A stretch of DNA of 64,000 nucleotides from Mycobacteroides chelonae. Lineage in GTDB: Bacteria; Actinomycetota; Actinomycetes; Mycobacteriales; Mycobacteriaceae. The stretch is taken from positions 558,001-622,000 of the forward strand of contig NZ_CP050145.1 in assembly GCF_016767715.1 (NCBI RefSeq), in the 5' to 3' direction. The translations under genes were made by a program, and so were the position numbers. Of this stretch, positions 42,711 to 51,455 are shown piece after piece (within the stretch, counting starts at the first letter, position 1; the number at the start of each line of letters is the position of its first letter). The notes beneath the pieces were generated by a model, which saw nothing but the letters and a program-made list of their open reading frames with translations, did no database searches and was not told the DNA's origin.

Positions 42711-44930
42711 TCAGCGGTTGTCAGCAAACGCGCGCAGGGATGCTACCTGCACGGGATCCAACGACGGACGTACTGTGGCCCGCGCGGTTTCGATATCGGC
42801 GACTGTCACATCGGCGGCGTCGATGGATCGCCGCATGGCCGCCATCGCGGCCTCGCGCAGCAGCGCCGCACAGTCGGCGGCCGAGAAGCCGTCCAGGCCA
42901 GCTGCGAGCGCGTCCAGATCTACATCGGCGTCCAGCGGTACCGCCCGCGCGGCCGTCTTGAGAATGTCTTTGCGGGCCTGAGCATCCGGTGGCTCGACGA
43001 ACACCAGGCGTTCCATCCGGCCTGGACGCAGCAGCGCCGGGTCGATGAGCTCGGGCCGGTTGGTGGCGCCGAGCACCACCACATCGCGCAGCGGTTCCAC
43101 CCCATCCAGTTCGGTCAGCAGGGCCGCCACCACGCGATCGGTGACACCCGAGTCGAAGCTCTGCCCGCGCCTCGGCGCCAGTGCGTCCACCTCGTCCAGG
43201 AAGACCAGTGATGGCGCCGAATCGCGCGCACGCCGAAACAGCTCGCGCACCGCCTGCTCGGAGGCGCCGACCCACTTGTCCATCAGCTCGGCGCCCTTGA
43301 CCGCGTGCACCGACAACCGTCCGGAGCTAGCCAGCGCCCGCACCACGAAGGTCTTTCCGCAGCCGGGCGGTCCATACAGCAGTACCCCACGGGGCGGGTC
43401 CACGCCGAGGCGTTCGAAAGTGTCCGGATGCTGCAACGGCCACAGGACGGCCTCTGTCAGAGCCTGTTTGGTGGCCACCATGTCGCCGACGTCGTCGAGA
43501 GTTATCGACCCGACGGCCACTTCCTCAGTGCTGGAACGAGACAGCGGTCGGATCACCGACAGGGCACCGACAAGATCTTCCTGGGTCAGCGCGGGGGCGC
43601 TGGCCTTCTCGCTGGCCCGTGCCGCTGCCCGCAATGCGGCTTCGCGGACCAGCGCGGCCAGATCGGCCACCACAAAACCCGGTGTTCGCGCGGCGATCTC
43701 GTCGAGCTGTAGGTCCTGCGCCGGCACCTTCGTCAAGAGGACTTCCAGCAGTGACTTACGGGTAGCGGCGTCGGGCAGGCTCAGGCCCAGCTCACGGTCG
43801 CACAGCTCGGGAGCGCGCAGGCGCACGTCAATGGCGTCGGGATGTGCGGTCGTTGCGATGAAGGCAACGCCGGAAGTGGCTACCGCTGAACGTAGTTCGG
43901 CCAGGATGAGTGTCGCCACGGGTTCTGCGGTGGCCGGCAGCAGCGCGTCGATATCGGAGATCAGCAAGACGCCGCCAGCCTGCCGGATCCGGCTCACGGC
44001 CTCCCGTATCGCGGTGAGACGTCCTTCCGCGGTGGTGGCCCCCACTTCCGGCCCGTCCAGCTCGACGAGCGTGCGCGGCGCACAGACCGCGCGCGCCAGC
44101 GTCGTCTTGCCGACGCCGGCGGGGCCAGATATCAGCACACCCAGATTCGGCTGTGCACCCAGTGTTTTCAGCAAGGCGGGTTCATCGAGGGCGAGTTTGA
44201 GCCACTCGGTGAGCCGGGTCGCCTGCGCCCGGGAGCCCTTGAGGTCCTCCACGGATATCGCGGCGGGGGGCTCGGGTGACGGAGCCACAGCGGCGACGGC
44301 TTCGGCAGGTAGAGCCGTCTGTTGCGCATTGGGGCTCAACGGGTTTGTGCCCTGCCAGCTGACAAGAGAATTGGGTTGCACGCTGACCGGACCGGCCGGA
44401 TCGACCGCCGTCACCGTGAGCAACTCGGAGGTCCAGGTTATCCCCACCGACCGGGCCAGCGTCGTCGTAGCCTCCGACGTGGACGTGCCAGGTCCGAGGT
44501 CCCGTGGCAGCAGCGACACGGTATCCCCAACGGTCATGACCTTGCCCAGTAGCGCCAGCCGAAGAGTCGCGGACGAAACAGATTGGGTGGCAAGAGAAGA
44601 ACCGCTGACGCTGACTGACCGTGCGCCATACACCGTTACGGGGGCGACGATGACCGACGCATCCTCGCGCAACCCCGCGTTGGACAGCGTGACGTCGTCG
44701 AGCAGGGCGGTGCCGGCCGGAACTGAGCGCGGTGCAACCCCGACGACAGCCGCCGTTGTTCGTGATCCGGTCAGAGAAATCGCATCCCACTCCCGGATAC
44801 CCAGGGCTGCAATCGCTTCTGGATGCAATCGGACGACACCGCGCCGCGAGTCGACGGCCGAAGTGTTGAGGCGAGCGGTGAGAGTCAGTGACGGGCCATT
44901 GGGGCCAAGAGCATCGGGATGTTCGCTCAT
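42711..44930 (-). CDS. CDC48/p97-like AAA ATPase (Rv0435c type)
   Basis: 739-residue protein with an N-terminal double-psi-barrel-like domain (about 1-200), as in CDC48, and two AAA modules. The first Walker A is GPAGVGKTTLAR (about 269), with a Walker B in LLISDIDALLPA. The second Walker A is GPPGCGKTFVVR (about 519), with LVFLDEVDALAPRRG and the arginine-finger region LLRPGRMERLVF. Probable protein unfoldase or segregase; the client is unknown. The order AAA-pssA-psd-moeA2 on one strand beside groEL2 matches Rv0435c-Rv0438c. It is 6 bp downstream of pssA. Confidence 0.88.
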   Translation of the reverse strand: MSEHPDALGPNGPSLTLTARLNTSAVDSRRGVVRLHPEAIAALGIREWDAISLTGSRTTAAVVGVAPRSVPAGTALLDDVTLSNAGLREDASVIVAPVTVYGARSVSVSGSSLATQSVSSATLRLALLGKVMTVGDTVSLLPRDLGPGTSTSEATTTLARSVGITWTSELLTVTAVDPAGPVSVQPNSLVSWQGTNPLSPNAQQTALPAEAVAAVAPSPEPPAAISVEDLKGSRAQATRLTEWLKLALDEPALLKTLGAQPNLGVLISGPAGVGKTTLARAVCAPRTLVELDGPEVGATTAEGRLTAIREAVSRIRQAGGVLLISDIDALLPATAEPVATLILAELRSAVATSGVAFIATTAHPDAIDVRLRAPELCDRELGLSLPDAATRKSLLEVLLTKVPAQDLQLDEIAARTPGFVVADLAALVREAALRAAARASEKASAPALTQEDLVGALSVIRPLSRSSTEEVAVGSITLDDVGDMVATKQALTEAVLWPLQHPDTFERLGVDPPRGVLLYGPPGCGKTFVVRALASSGRLSVHAVKGAELMDKWVGASEQAVRELFRRARDSAPSLVFLDEVDALAPRRGQSFDSGVTDRVVAALLTELDGVEPLRDVVVLGATNRPELIDPALLRPGRMERLVFVEPPDAQARKDILKTAARAVPLDADVDLDALAAGLDGFSAADCAALLREAAMAAMRRSIDAADVTVADIETARATVRPSLDPVQVASLRAFADNR

Positions 44931-44936
44931 GCGTAC

Positions 44937-45824
44937 CTAGCGTGGCCCACCGGGCCGGCGCAACCCCAGACGCTCCGCTGTGCGCCGCTTGGGGAGTGCG
45001 GCGTGCCGGAAGGCGCGCCGCTGGTCCCGGCGCTGATCGCGGCGTAGATCCCGTCGCTCCTTGGGTTTGGCGTCCCACGACTCGGGTCGGGCCGCCACCC
45101 AGCGCTGACTGCGCCAGGCGAACGGGATATGGGCAAGGTAGACAACGATCAGAATCAGCAGCAGTACGTACGGGTATTGCAGCAGTCCGGCGGCGGCCAC
45201 CGTCACCAGCGCGAGCAGCAGGACCACCATGCGGGGCGGCACGGAGACGGATTTCATGGCCGCGGTGGGGATCTGGCTAACGATGAGCATGGATACGAAC
45301 ACCATCCATGCGCATATCGCCCATACCGACGACCACCATCCGTCGCCGAATTGCAGCAAGGCCGCCAGCGGGGCCAGCACCATCAGCGCGCCCGCGGGGG
45401 AGGGCACTCCGACGAAATACTCCTTGGTGAACGCGGGTTGGGAATCGTCGTCAAGCAATGTGTTGAAGCGAGCCAGCCGCAGCACGATGCACACCGCGTA
45501 GAGAAGCGAAAAGACCCATGCTGTCGGGGTATCCGAGAGCATCGAGATGTAGAGCACCACCGCGGGCGCGACACCGAAGTTCACCGCGTCGGCCAGCGAG
45601 TCGATCTCCGCGCCCATTCGCGATGTCGCGTCCAAGAGCCGGGCGATCCTGCCGTCGAGACCGTCGAGGATCGCGGCCGCGGCGATCAGGGTCAGCGAGA
45701 TGTAGGGCTTTCCGTCGAACGCGAACTTGATCGAGGACAGGCCACCGCAGATCGCCAGCACCGTCATCACACTCGGCAGAATCCTGATGTGTACGGGGCG
45801 CTTCGAGGACGCGGCTTGGTTCAT
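44937..45824 (-). CDS. pssA: PssA, CDP-diacylglycerol-serine O-phosphatidyltransferase
   Basis: 295-residue integral membrane enzyme making phosphatidylserine, precursor of phosphatidylethanolamine. The CDP-alcohol phosphatidyltransferase motif D-x2-D-G-x2-A-R-x8-G-x3-D-x3-D is complete in DGLDGRIARLLDATSRM continuing to GAEIDSLAD (about residues 54-80). Six to eight helices precede a very basic cytoplasmic tail (RRDLRRDQRRDQRRAFRH). It lies 11 bp after psd in the same operon, so both steps to PE are co-expressed. Confidence 0.92.
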   Translation of the reverse strand: MNQAASSKRPVHIRILPSVMTVLAICGGLSSIKFAFDGKPYISLTLIAAAAILDGLDGRIARLLDATSRMGAEIDSLADAVNFGVAPAVVLYISMLSDTPTAWVFSLLYAVCIVLRLARFNTLLDDDSQPAFTKEYFVGVPSPAGALMVLAPLAALLQFGDGWWSSVWAICAWMVFVSMLIVSQIPTAAMKSVSVPPRMVVLLLALVTVAAAGLLQYPYVLLLILIVVYLAHIPFAWRSQRWVAARPESWDAKPKERRDLRRDQRRDQRRAFRHAALPKRRTAERLGLRRPGGPR

Positions 45825-45835
45825 GACTGAGCCGC

Positions 45836-46567
45836 TTACGCGTTATCGGTGGAGGACGGCAGCTCGGCCAGCACGGTCTCGGCGCCCACGGCTCGTTGCC
45901 CTGGCTGGACAAGAATTTTCGACCCCTCGGGCAGGTAGGTGTCCACCCGGGAACCGAATCGGATCAATCCGTAGGTGTCGCCGATGGACAACTGGTCACC
46001 GACCTTGGCGTGGCAGATGATCCGGCGTGCAATGAGTCCGGCGATCTGGACCACCACCACATCGTGCCCGGTGCGAGTACGGATGTGCACGCTGTTGCGT
46101 TCGTTGGCAACGCTCGCCTCGGCACGGTCGGCCGACAGGAACTGCCCACTGCGGTGAATGACTGCCGTCGCCTCACCGGCGACGGGGACCCGCTGCACGT
46201 GAACATCGAACACCGACAGAAAGATGCTGATGCGGGGGAGAGGCTCGGCGGGCAGCCCCAGTTCCGGCGGAGGTACCGCGCGATCGACCAAGCAGATCTG
46301 GCCGTCGGCCGCGGCCACCACCACATCGGCACGGTTGGGTGGGATGCGCGCAGGATGCCGGAAGAATGCGGCGCACGCGCCCGCGAGCGCCAGCCCGGTT
46401 CCGCGAATCCAGCGATTCTTGAACCCAAGTCCCGCCAGCCCAACTCCACCGGCGATGAACGGGAGTCCTGCCGGATGGATCGGTGGGATCGTCGTGCGGA
46501 TGAGTTCGACGATATGCGGGATGCCGGAGTCCGGCTCTGAACCTACGGGGCGGGGGCGTCTTGCCAC
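45836..46567 (-). CDS. psd: Psd, phosphatidylserine decarboxylase proenzyme
   Basis: 243-residue type II-like proenzyme that decarboxylates phosphatidylserine to PE. The pyruvoyl precursor site is the Gly-Ser of [15 protein letters not shown] near residue 210; self-cleavage would leave a short alpha chain. Other family segments are [20 protein letters not shown] (His in the active site) and NERNSVHI. It has two short hydrophobic segments near the N-terminus for membrane association. A 247-bp non-coding gap with a 54-bp palindrome separates it from moeA2. Confidence 0.9.
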   Translation of the reverse strand: MARRPRPVGSEPDSGIPHIVELIRTTIPPIHPAGLPFIAGGVGLAGLGFKNRWIRGTGLALAGACAAFFRHPARIPPNRADVVVAAADGQICLVDRAVPPPELGLPAEPLPRISIFLSVFDVHVQRVPVAGEATAVIHRSGQFLSADRAEASVANERNSVHIRTRTGHDVVVVQIAGLIARRIICHAKVGDQLSIGDTYGLIRFGSRVDTYLPEGSKILVQPGQRAVGAETVLAELPSSTDNA

Positions 46568-46716
46568 CGGACCATCCTAGTGATGCGGGCATGCAGTTGG
46601 GGACGTGGTTCCCCAGACGCCGTTGTCAGGTGGTGCCTCCCGTGGGGTATCAACGAGTCACCTGAGTAATACACCTTTACGGTGCAGTCGGGTCGTATTC
46701 GCTCTTGGGCACCAAC

Positions 46717-46770
46717 GAGTGCGAGTCTCACGCGAAAATCTGTCGTGAAATCCGCGTGAGGCTCGTACTC
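46717..46770 (-). repeat. 54-bp palindromic repeat, copy 3 (reverse orientation)
   Basis: GAGTGCGAGTCTCACGCG pairs with CGCGTGAGGCTCGTACTC (16 of 18). The reverse complement aligns with copies 1 and 2 in arms and loop: GAGT at one end, GGATTTC in the middle, and CGTGAGA-TC-CACTC at the other end. Total length is again 54 bp. It lies in the moeA2-psd gap; the remainder of that gap shows nothing else definite. Confidence 0.85.
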
Positions 46771-46814
46771 GAGTTCTCGGTGCTCCGCGGTGACTAGACA
46801 ATCAACCGCCGTGA

Positions 46815-48008
46815 TCAGCTCAGATTCCACACGCTGACAGTGGTCCCCGCCGCGAGTTCGGTGACATCCTCGGGGATGTCCAGCAGGCAGTTCGAGGCCG
46901 CCAGCCATCTCAAATGATGCGATGCGGGAGGTCCGACAGCCGTCACGGTCCCTCTGTCGGCATCCCAGCACCCGCGCCGGAACTGCCGCTTACCCGCGGG
47001 CGCGGAGATGGGATCGGTGAGGACTGCCTCGTGGCGCGCCCGCGCGGGCGCCAGCCCCATCGCCGCGCGTAACGGCTCGCGAATGAACACTTCGAACGAC
47101 ACCAGCGCGCTGACGGGATTGCCGGGCAGAGTGAGCACCGGGACGCCATTGACGAGTCCTGCTCCCTGTGGTTTGCCGGGCTGCATGGCCACCGAGACGA
47201 ACTGGACACCGGCGTCGGTGAGTGCGTCCTTGACCACCTCATAGGCTCCGGCGCTGACTCCACCGGTGGTGATGACCAGGTCGGCCTGGGCGCCGAATTC
47301 GTCGAGTACTGCGAGGAATTGCTCGACATCGTCTGCGACGGTCGGCGCCACCACGGCGTCGGCCCCGGCCTCCTGGACAGCGGCGGCAAGCATGATGGCG
47401 TTGGATTCATAGATCTGCCCGGGCTTGAGGTCGGTGCCCGGGGGCACCAACTCGCTGCCGGTGGAGGCGATGACCACCCGCAGGCGCGGATGCACGGTCA
47501 GCTCCTCGAGTCCGAGTGCCGCCGCCAGACCCAACGCCGGCGCCATCAGCCGGGTGCCGGCGCTCAGTACGGTGTCGCCAACTCGTACATCCTCGCCTGC
47601 GGACCGGATGTGCTGGCCGGCACGGGGTTCTTCGGTGATGGCCACGGATTCGGTGCCGCCGTCGGTGACTTCGACGGGCACCACCGCGGTGGCACCGGCG
47701 GGAAGGGGCGCACCCGTCATGATCCGGTGCGCGGTACCGGGTTTGAGCGTCAGGACGTCGGTGCGCCCGGCCGGGATGTCCTCGGTGACCGGCAATGTCA
47801 CCGGATTGGTGGGCGAAGCCCCCGCGAGATCGTCGCGGTGGACCGCATACCCATCCATGGCCGAGTTGTCGAACACCGGCAGATTCAGTGGCGCGATCAC
47901 GTCGGCGGCCAGGACCAGTCGCTCAGCCGCACCTACCGGCACCCGGACAAGCGCGGGCGCCTGGATCAATCCCGCGACGACTTGCTGGTGTTCGGCGACG
48001 GAACGCAT
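46815..48008 (-). CDS. moeA2: MoeA2, molybdopterin molybdenumtransferase
   Basis: 397-residue MoeA family protein that inserts molybdate into adenylylated molybdopterin. Family landmarks: LPVFDNSAMDGYAVH (start of domain II), RIMTGAPLPAGATAVVP, VIASTGSELVPPGTDLKPGQ and TTGGVSAGAYEVVK (MPT-binding domain), and LPGNPVSALVSFEVF. The ATG at 48008 begins MRSVAEHQQVV; upstream in-frame starts lack support. Gene order with psd and pssA matches Rv0438c. Confidence 0.9.
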   Translation of the reverse strand: MRSVAEHQQVVAGLIQAPALVRVPVGAAERLVLAADVIAPLNLPVFDNSAMDGYAVHRDDLAGASPTNPVTLPVTEDIPAGRTDVLTLKPGTAHRIMTGAPLPAGATAVVPVEVTDGGTESVAITEEPRAGQHIRSAGEDVRVGDTVLSAGTRLMAPALGLAAALGLEELTVHPRLRVVIASTGSELVPPGTDLKPGQIYESNAIMLAAAVQEAGADAVVAPTVADDVEQFLAVLDEFGAQADLVITTGGVSAGAYEVVKDALTDAGVQFVSVAMQPGKPQGAGLVNGVPVLTLPGNPVSALVSFEVFIREPLRAAMGLAPARARHEAVLTDPISAPAGKRQFRRGCWDADRGTVTAVGPPASHHLRWLAASNCLLDIPEDVTELAAGTTVSVWNLS

Positions 48009-48124
48009 CGGCTCATTATTGCCCGACCACCCAGCGCATACCGCACGCAGGGGTTTCGCTGAGTCCGGTGGGTTCGGAATGCCCTCGGCGTGCGCCGCGC
48101 ACGGCATGGCGGGAAAATAGCGCC

Positions 48125-48922
48125 ATGACCGTCGGCGGAGTGCTCTTCGATATCGACGGGGTCCTGGTGACCTCGTGGGAGCCGATCGACGGCGCCGCGC
48201 AGGCCCTCAAGGTGCTGGAGAGTGACGACGTTCGTCGTTGCTTCTTGACGAACACCACCTCGCGTACCCGAGTGCAGATCGCGGAGCTGTTGACCGCCGC
48301 GGGCCTGGCGGTGCCCGCCGACGAGGTGATTACCGCCGCCATGCTGACCGCCGATCATGTGATCGCCCAGCACCCCGGCGCCCGGTGCTATCTGCTGAAC
48401 GACGGAGACATCACCGCCGACATGCCCGGGGTCGACTTCGTCGAATCCCTCTCCGATGATCCCGACGTCATCATTCTTGGTGGGGCCGGTCCGCAGTTCG
48501 ATCATGTGGCGCTGAGCCGGGTATACGACCTGATGGCTCAGGGAATCCCGGTGGTCGCGATGCATCGCAACGCGGTGTGGAGCACACGCGAGGGATTGCG
48601 CGTCGATACCGGTGTGTACCTGGCGGGCATGGAGCAGGTTTCGGGGCGCAAGGCGGTCGCTGTCGGCAAGCCCGCCCCGGCGGGATTTCAGCTGGCCGCC
48701 GAGCGGATGGGGTGCGAGCCGGATCAAGTCGTGATGGTGGGCGACGACCTGCATGTCGATGTGCTGGCGGCCCAGGTCGTCGGGATGACGGGTGTGCTGG
48801 TGCGCACCGGGAAGTTCCGTCAAGACACCCTCGACAGATGGGCTGCCGATCAGTATTCGATGCAACCCGCGTACGTCATCGATTCGATCGCCGATTTGCC
48901 GTCCTTGTTGTCGGACCTGTGA
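48125..48922 (+). CDS. HAD-superfamily phosphatase, subclass IIA (NagD/LHPP-like)
   Basis: 265-residue haloacid-dehalogenase-type hydrolase. Motif I is VLFDIDGVLVTSW with the nucleophilic Asp, motif II is FLTNTTSRTR, the lysine is in AVGKPAPAGFQLA, and motif IV is VMVGDDLHVDVLAAQ. The large cap between motifs II and III puts it in subclass IIA. Substrate not predictable. It is divergent from moeA2 and 15 bp upstream of a VOC-protein gene. Confidence 0.82.
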   Translation: MTVGGVLFDIDGVLVTSWEPIDGAAQALKVLESDDVRRCFLTNTTSRTRVQIAELLTAAGLAVPADEVITAAMLTADHVIAQHPGARCYLLNDGDITADMPGVDFVESLSDDPDVIILGGAGPQFDHVALSRVYDLMAQGIPVVAMHRNAVWSTREGLRVDTGVYLAGMEQVSGRKAVAVGKPAPAGFQLAAERMGCEPDQVVMVGDDLHVDVLAAQVVGMTGVLVRTGKFRQDTLDRWAADQYSMQPAYVIDSIADLPSLLSDL

Positions 48923-48937
48923 GCCAGAATCTGCCTC

Positions 48938-49318
48938 ATGATCGACCACTTCGGTATCAACTGCGCGGACCTGCCGACCGCGGCCGCGTTCTATGACAAG
49001 GTGCTCGGGGTTCTCGGGTACACGCGACAGATGGATTTCGGTGTCGCCATCGGGTACGGGACCGCAGGAAAGCCTGACTTTTGGATCGGCGGCGGCGATG
49101 CCGCGGGCGGACCCAATCGTGAGATCCATGTTGCCTTCTCTGCCGAGAGCACCGAGAAGGTCGACGAGTTCTTCACGACGGCGACGGGTGAAGGCGCCGA
49201 GGCCCTTCATGCGCCGCGGCTATGGCCGGAGTATCACCCGGGTTATTACGGTGCGTTTGTCCGCGACCCTGATGGCAACAACGTCGAGGCGGTGTTTCAC
49301 GGGGCGGCGCCCGCCTAA
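48938..49318 (+). CDS. VOC-superfamily (glyoxalase/dioxygenase fold) protein
   Basis: 126-residue single-module vicinal-oxygen-chelate protein. It begins MIDHFGINCADLPTAAAFYDKVLGVLG (metal-ligand His and the usual ADL...FY pattern) and ends YYGAFVRDPDGNNVEAVFH with the second ligand Glu. Close to a common uncharacterised actinobacterial VOC group. Likely co-transcribed with the HAD gene; converges with the next gene by 4 bp. Confidence 0.8.
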   Translation: MIDHFGINCADLPTAAAFYDKVLGVLGYTRQMDFGVAIGYGTAGKPDFWIGGGDAAGGPNREIHVAFSAESTEKVDEFFTTATGEGAEALHAPRLWPEYHPGYYGAFVRDPDGNNVEAVFHGAAPA

Positions 49319-49686
49319 GGGCCGGCACAGACAATCGGCGCCGGCGCGCTGGCCGGTTCCCGGGCTGGCGATGCGGGTTTGACGGGTGCCGCGTCGGCGG
49401 GCATGACGATCGGAGGCGGTGCGGCGCCCTGTTGACCGGCGGAATCGGTGTCCGAGTCGGGTTCGGGTGGCCAGTCCACACTCGTCGGGGGCCAACTCTC
49501 GGCCTTGTCGCCGCCGGTCGCGGCGGCTGGGGGCGCACATCCCTGCGCTGCGCCGAAGTCGACGGGGCTGCAGTTGTCCGCCCGTGCCACGGATGCCGGA
49601 CCGACAATGAGGCTTGCGCACAGGGTGGTGGCGATGATCAGCCGTGCCATTCGGTGGCGTTGTGGTCGCGCGTGGGTAGGGCTCAT
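49315..49686 (-). CDS. Secreted proline/alanine-rich protein, unknown function
   Basis: 123 residues with a signal peptide (basic MSPTHARPQRHRM, hydrophobic LIIATTLCASLIVGPASV, likely cleavage after ARA). The mature part is low-complexity (PPTSVDWPPEPDSDTDSAG, PAPIVCAGP) with three cysteines. Its start overlaps the stop of the MspA-like gene by 4 bp, so the two are translated together. No family recognised. Confidence 0.65.
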   Translation of the reverse strand: MSPTHARPQRHRMARLIIATTLCASLIVGPASVARADNCSPVDFGAAQGCAPPAAATGGDKAESWPPTSVDWPPEPDSDTDSAGQQGAAPPPIVMPADAAPVKPASPAREPASAPAPIVCAGP

Positions 49687-50318
49687 AGCGAAAGAATGTC
49701 CCCGTACACGTTCACGCTGTCGTCGGACTTGTCGGTGTCGATCAGCGCCGTCGTGAAGAAGCGGATGGAGACTGGTCCGCCGCAGGCGTCGACTTTCACG
49801 TGGGCGTCGTGAACCACGATTTCGCCGGTGCGTCCTTTGAGGGCCTTCTTACCCAGCACGATGTTCTTGATCGTCCCCGGAAGCAGATTGACCGAGATGC
49901 TCCCGTTGACTTCCGCGTAAGGGCCGACCATAGCCAGCAGATTGCTGCCGCCGGAGAAGCCGGGACTGACTCCCGCGTCCGCGCCGACGTCGACGCTTCC
50001 GCCCTCGCTGAGGTCGATCTGGCAGCCCAGCTGCAACCCCATGACGAGGGTTCCGGAGTTGACCGGAACCGCGCCGTTACCGTCGATGCTGGCGAGGGCC
50101 TTGCCGGTGACAAACCCCTCTCGTGTGAACGCTGTGGCGGCCATGTTTGGCACAGAGTTGATAGTCATCCGCGACAGCGCAGCACTCAGATGCCAGCCGT
50201 CGTCGGTATCGGCAGACTGGCTGACGTCGGCGACCGGCAGCGGGTCTGCCGCAGCCACTCCCGTGCCCGAGCACAGAAGTGAAATTACAAGGGTGGCAAC
50301 AGAAGTAAGTTTGCGCAC
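49683..50318 (-). CDS. MspA-family porin-like protein
   Basis: 211 residues from a GTG at 50318 with a Sec signal peptide (MRKLTSVATLVISLLCSGTG, cleavage near AAA-DP). The mature region shows the MspA pattern: WHLSAALSRMTINSVPNMAA, TAFTREGFVTGKA, GTLVMGLQLGCQIDLSEG, and a C-terminal beta-rich half ending in NVYGDILSL. MspA octamers form water-filled pores in the mycolic-acid outer membrane for uptake of small hydrophilic solutes. Whether this one makes an open channel is not known. It pairs with a downstream proline-rich secreted gene. Confidence 0.82.
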   Translation of the reverse strand: MRKLTSVATLVISLLCSGTGVAAADPLPVADVSQSADTDDGWHLSAALSRMTINSVPNMAATAFTREGFVTGKALASIDGNGAVPVNSGTLVMGLQLGCQIDLSEGGSVDVGADAGVSPGFSGGSNLLAMVGPYAEVNGSISVNLLPGTIKNIVLGKKALKGRTGEIVVHDAHVKVDACGGPVSIRFFTTALIDTDKSDDSVNVYGDILSL

Positions 50319-50467
50319 GGACCCGCCTTACATGCAGTAGGTGGCCAAGCTCAGTGATCCGGCGATGAGCGTATTGACCCCTGCTGTGGGATTCCTGGTA
50401 TCGAACACCGGGAGAACTGTGAATAAGCAGGCTGGGCAGCGCGGTGGATCTGGGGCAGGATGCGTGT

Positions 50468-51382
50468 GTGACCGCACATTGGAGCGCCGCCGACATTCCC
50501 GACCAGACGGGACGCGTCGCCGTCATCACCGGTGCCAATACCGGACTGGGCCTGGAGACGGCCCGCGCGTTGGCGGCAGCGGGGGCACAGGTAGTTCTTG
50601 CGGTCCGCGATCTGGACAAGGGTGCTGCCGCTGTCGAAGAGATCGGGAAGACCACGCCCGCGGGCAACCTGGCGCTGCAGCGCCTGGATCTATCTTCCCT
50701 CTCGGATATCCGTTCTGCTGCTGAACAATTGGGTGATCAATACCCACAGATCGATCTGCTCATCAATAACGCCGGGGTGATGTATCCGCCGAAGGGCAAC
50801 ACCGCGGACGGTTTCGAGCTGCAGTTCGGCACCAACCATCTGGGCCATTTCGCCCTCACCGCCCTGCTGCTGGAGAACCTGACGACGGTGCGTGGCTCCC
50901 GCGTCGTAACCGTCAGCAGTAACGGTCATAAGTTTAGAGCCGCAATACATTTCGATGACTTACAGTGGGAGCGCAATTACAGCCGGGTGGGGGCCTACGC
51001 CCAGTCCAAACTCGCCAACCTCTTGTTCACCTACGAGCTGCAGCGGCGTCTCGAGGCCGCGGGGGCGGAGACGGTGGCGTTGGCGGCACATCCCGGTGCG
51101 TCGGGTACCGAGTTGATGCGTCACATCACCTTCGGTCCGGAGGCGTTCAGTGCGGCGGCGTTGAAACTCGCCCAGAGTCCGGCCATGGGCGCCTTGCCCA
51201 GTCTGCGTGCCGCTACGGACCCCACCGCCGTTGGTGGCCAGTACTACGGGCCCTCGGGCTTTGGTGAGTTTCGTGGGTGTCCCAAGGTGGTCAAGTCCAC
51301 CAGGCAGTCACACGATCAGGCTCTGCAACAACGGCTTTGGTCTGTCTCGGAAGAGTTGACTGGAGTGAAGTTCCCCGTCTAA
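50468..51382 (+). CDS. Short-chain dehydrogenase, retinol-dehydrogenase-like (Rv0439c type)
   Basis: 304 residues from the GTG at 50468. SDR features: TGANTGLGLETARALAAAGA (NADP binding), LINNAGVMYPPKGNTADGFE, GTNHLGHFALT, and the catalytic Tyr-x3-Lys in YAQSKLANLLF. It is paralogous to the gene at 53297, sharing the N-terminal DIPDQTGRVA and the C-terminal QRLWSVSEELTGVKFPV pattern. One of the two is the counterpart of Rv0439c, which lies next to groEL2 in M. tuberculosis. Physiological substrate unknown. Confidence 0.8.
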   Translation: MTAHWSAADIPDQTGRVAVITGANTGLGLETARALAAAGAQVVLAVRDLDKGAAAVEEIGKTTPAGNLALQRLDLSSLSDIRSAAEQLGDQYPQIDLLINNAGVMYPPKGNTADGFELQFGTNHLGHFALTALLLENLTTVRGSRVVTVSSNGHKFRAAIHFDDLQWERNYSRVGAYAQSKLANLLFTYELQRRLEAAGAETVALAAHPGASGTELMRHITFGPEAFSAAALKLAQSPAMGALPSLRAATDPTAVGGQYYGPSGFGEFRGCPKVVKSTRQSHDQALQQRLWSVSEELTGVKFPV

Positions 51383-51394
51383 GCCGTTCCCGCC

Positions 51395-51449
51395 GACTGT
51401 CGACTTTCGGTGTCGCTAAGCGAGAAAATCACACGATAAGCCGACACTC
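51395..51449. repeat. Degenerate 55-bp palindrome, probable relative of the 54-bp family
   Basis: GACTGTCGACTTTCGGTG pairs imperfectly (13 of 18) with CACGATAAGCCGACACTC. The core GCGAGAAAATCACACG is similar to that of copy 3. It lies in the gap between the convergent SDR and helicase stops, like copy 4 after groEL2. It is weaker than the other four. Confidence 0.5.
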
Positions 51450-51455
51450 GGAGGT

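Noticed and set aside
42721..44940. Ser/Thr-rich plus-strand frame opposite the AAA ATPase
   Set aside because: Composition is the reverse-strand image of the ATPase gene; no family features.
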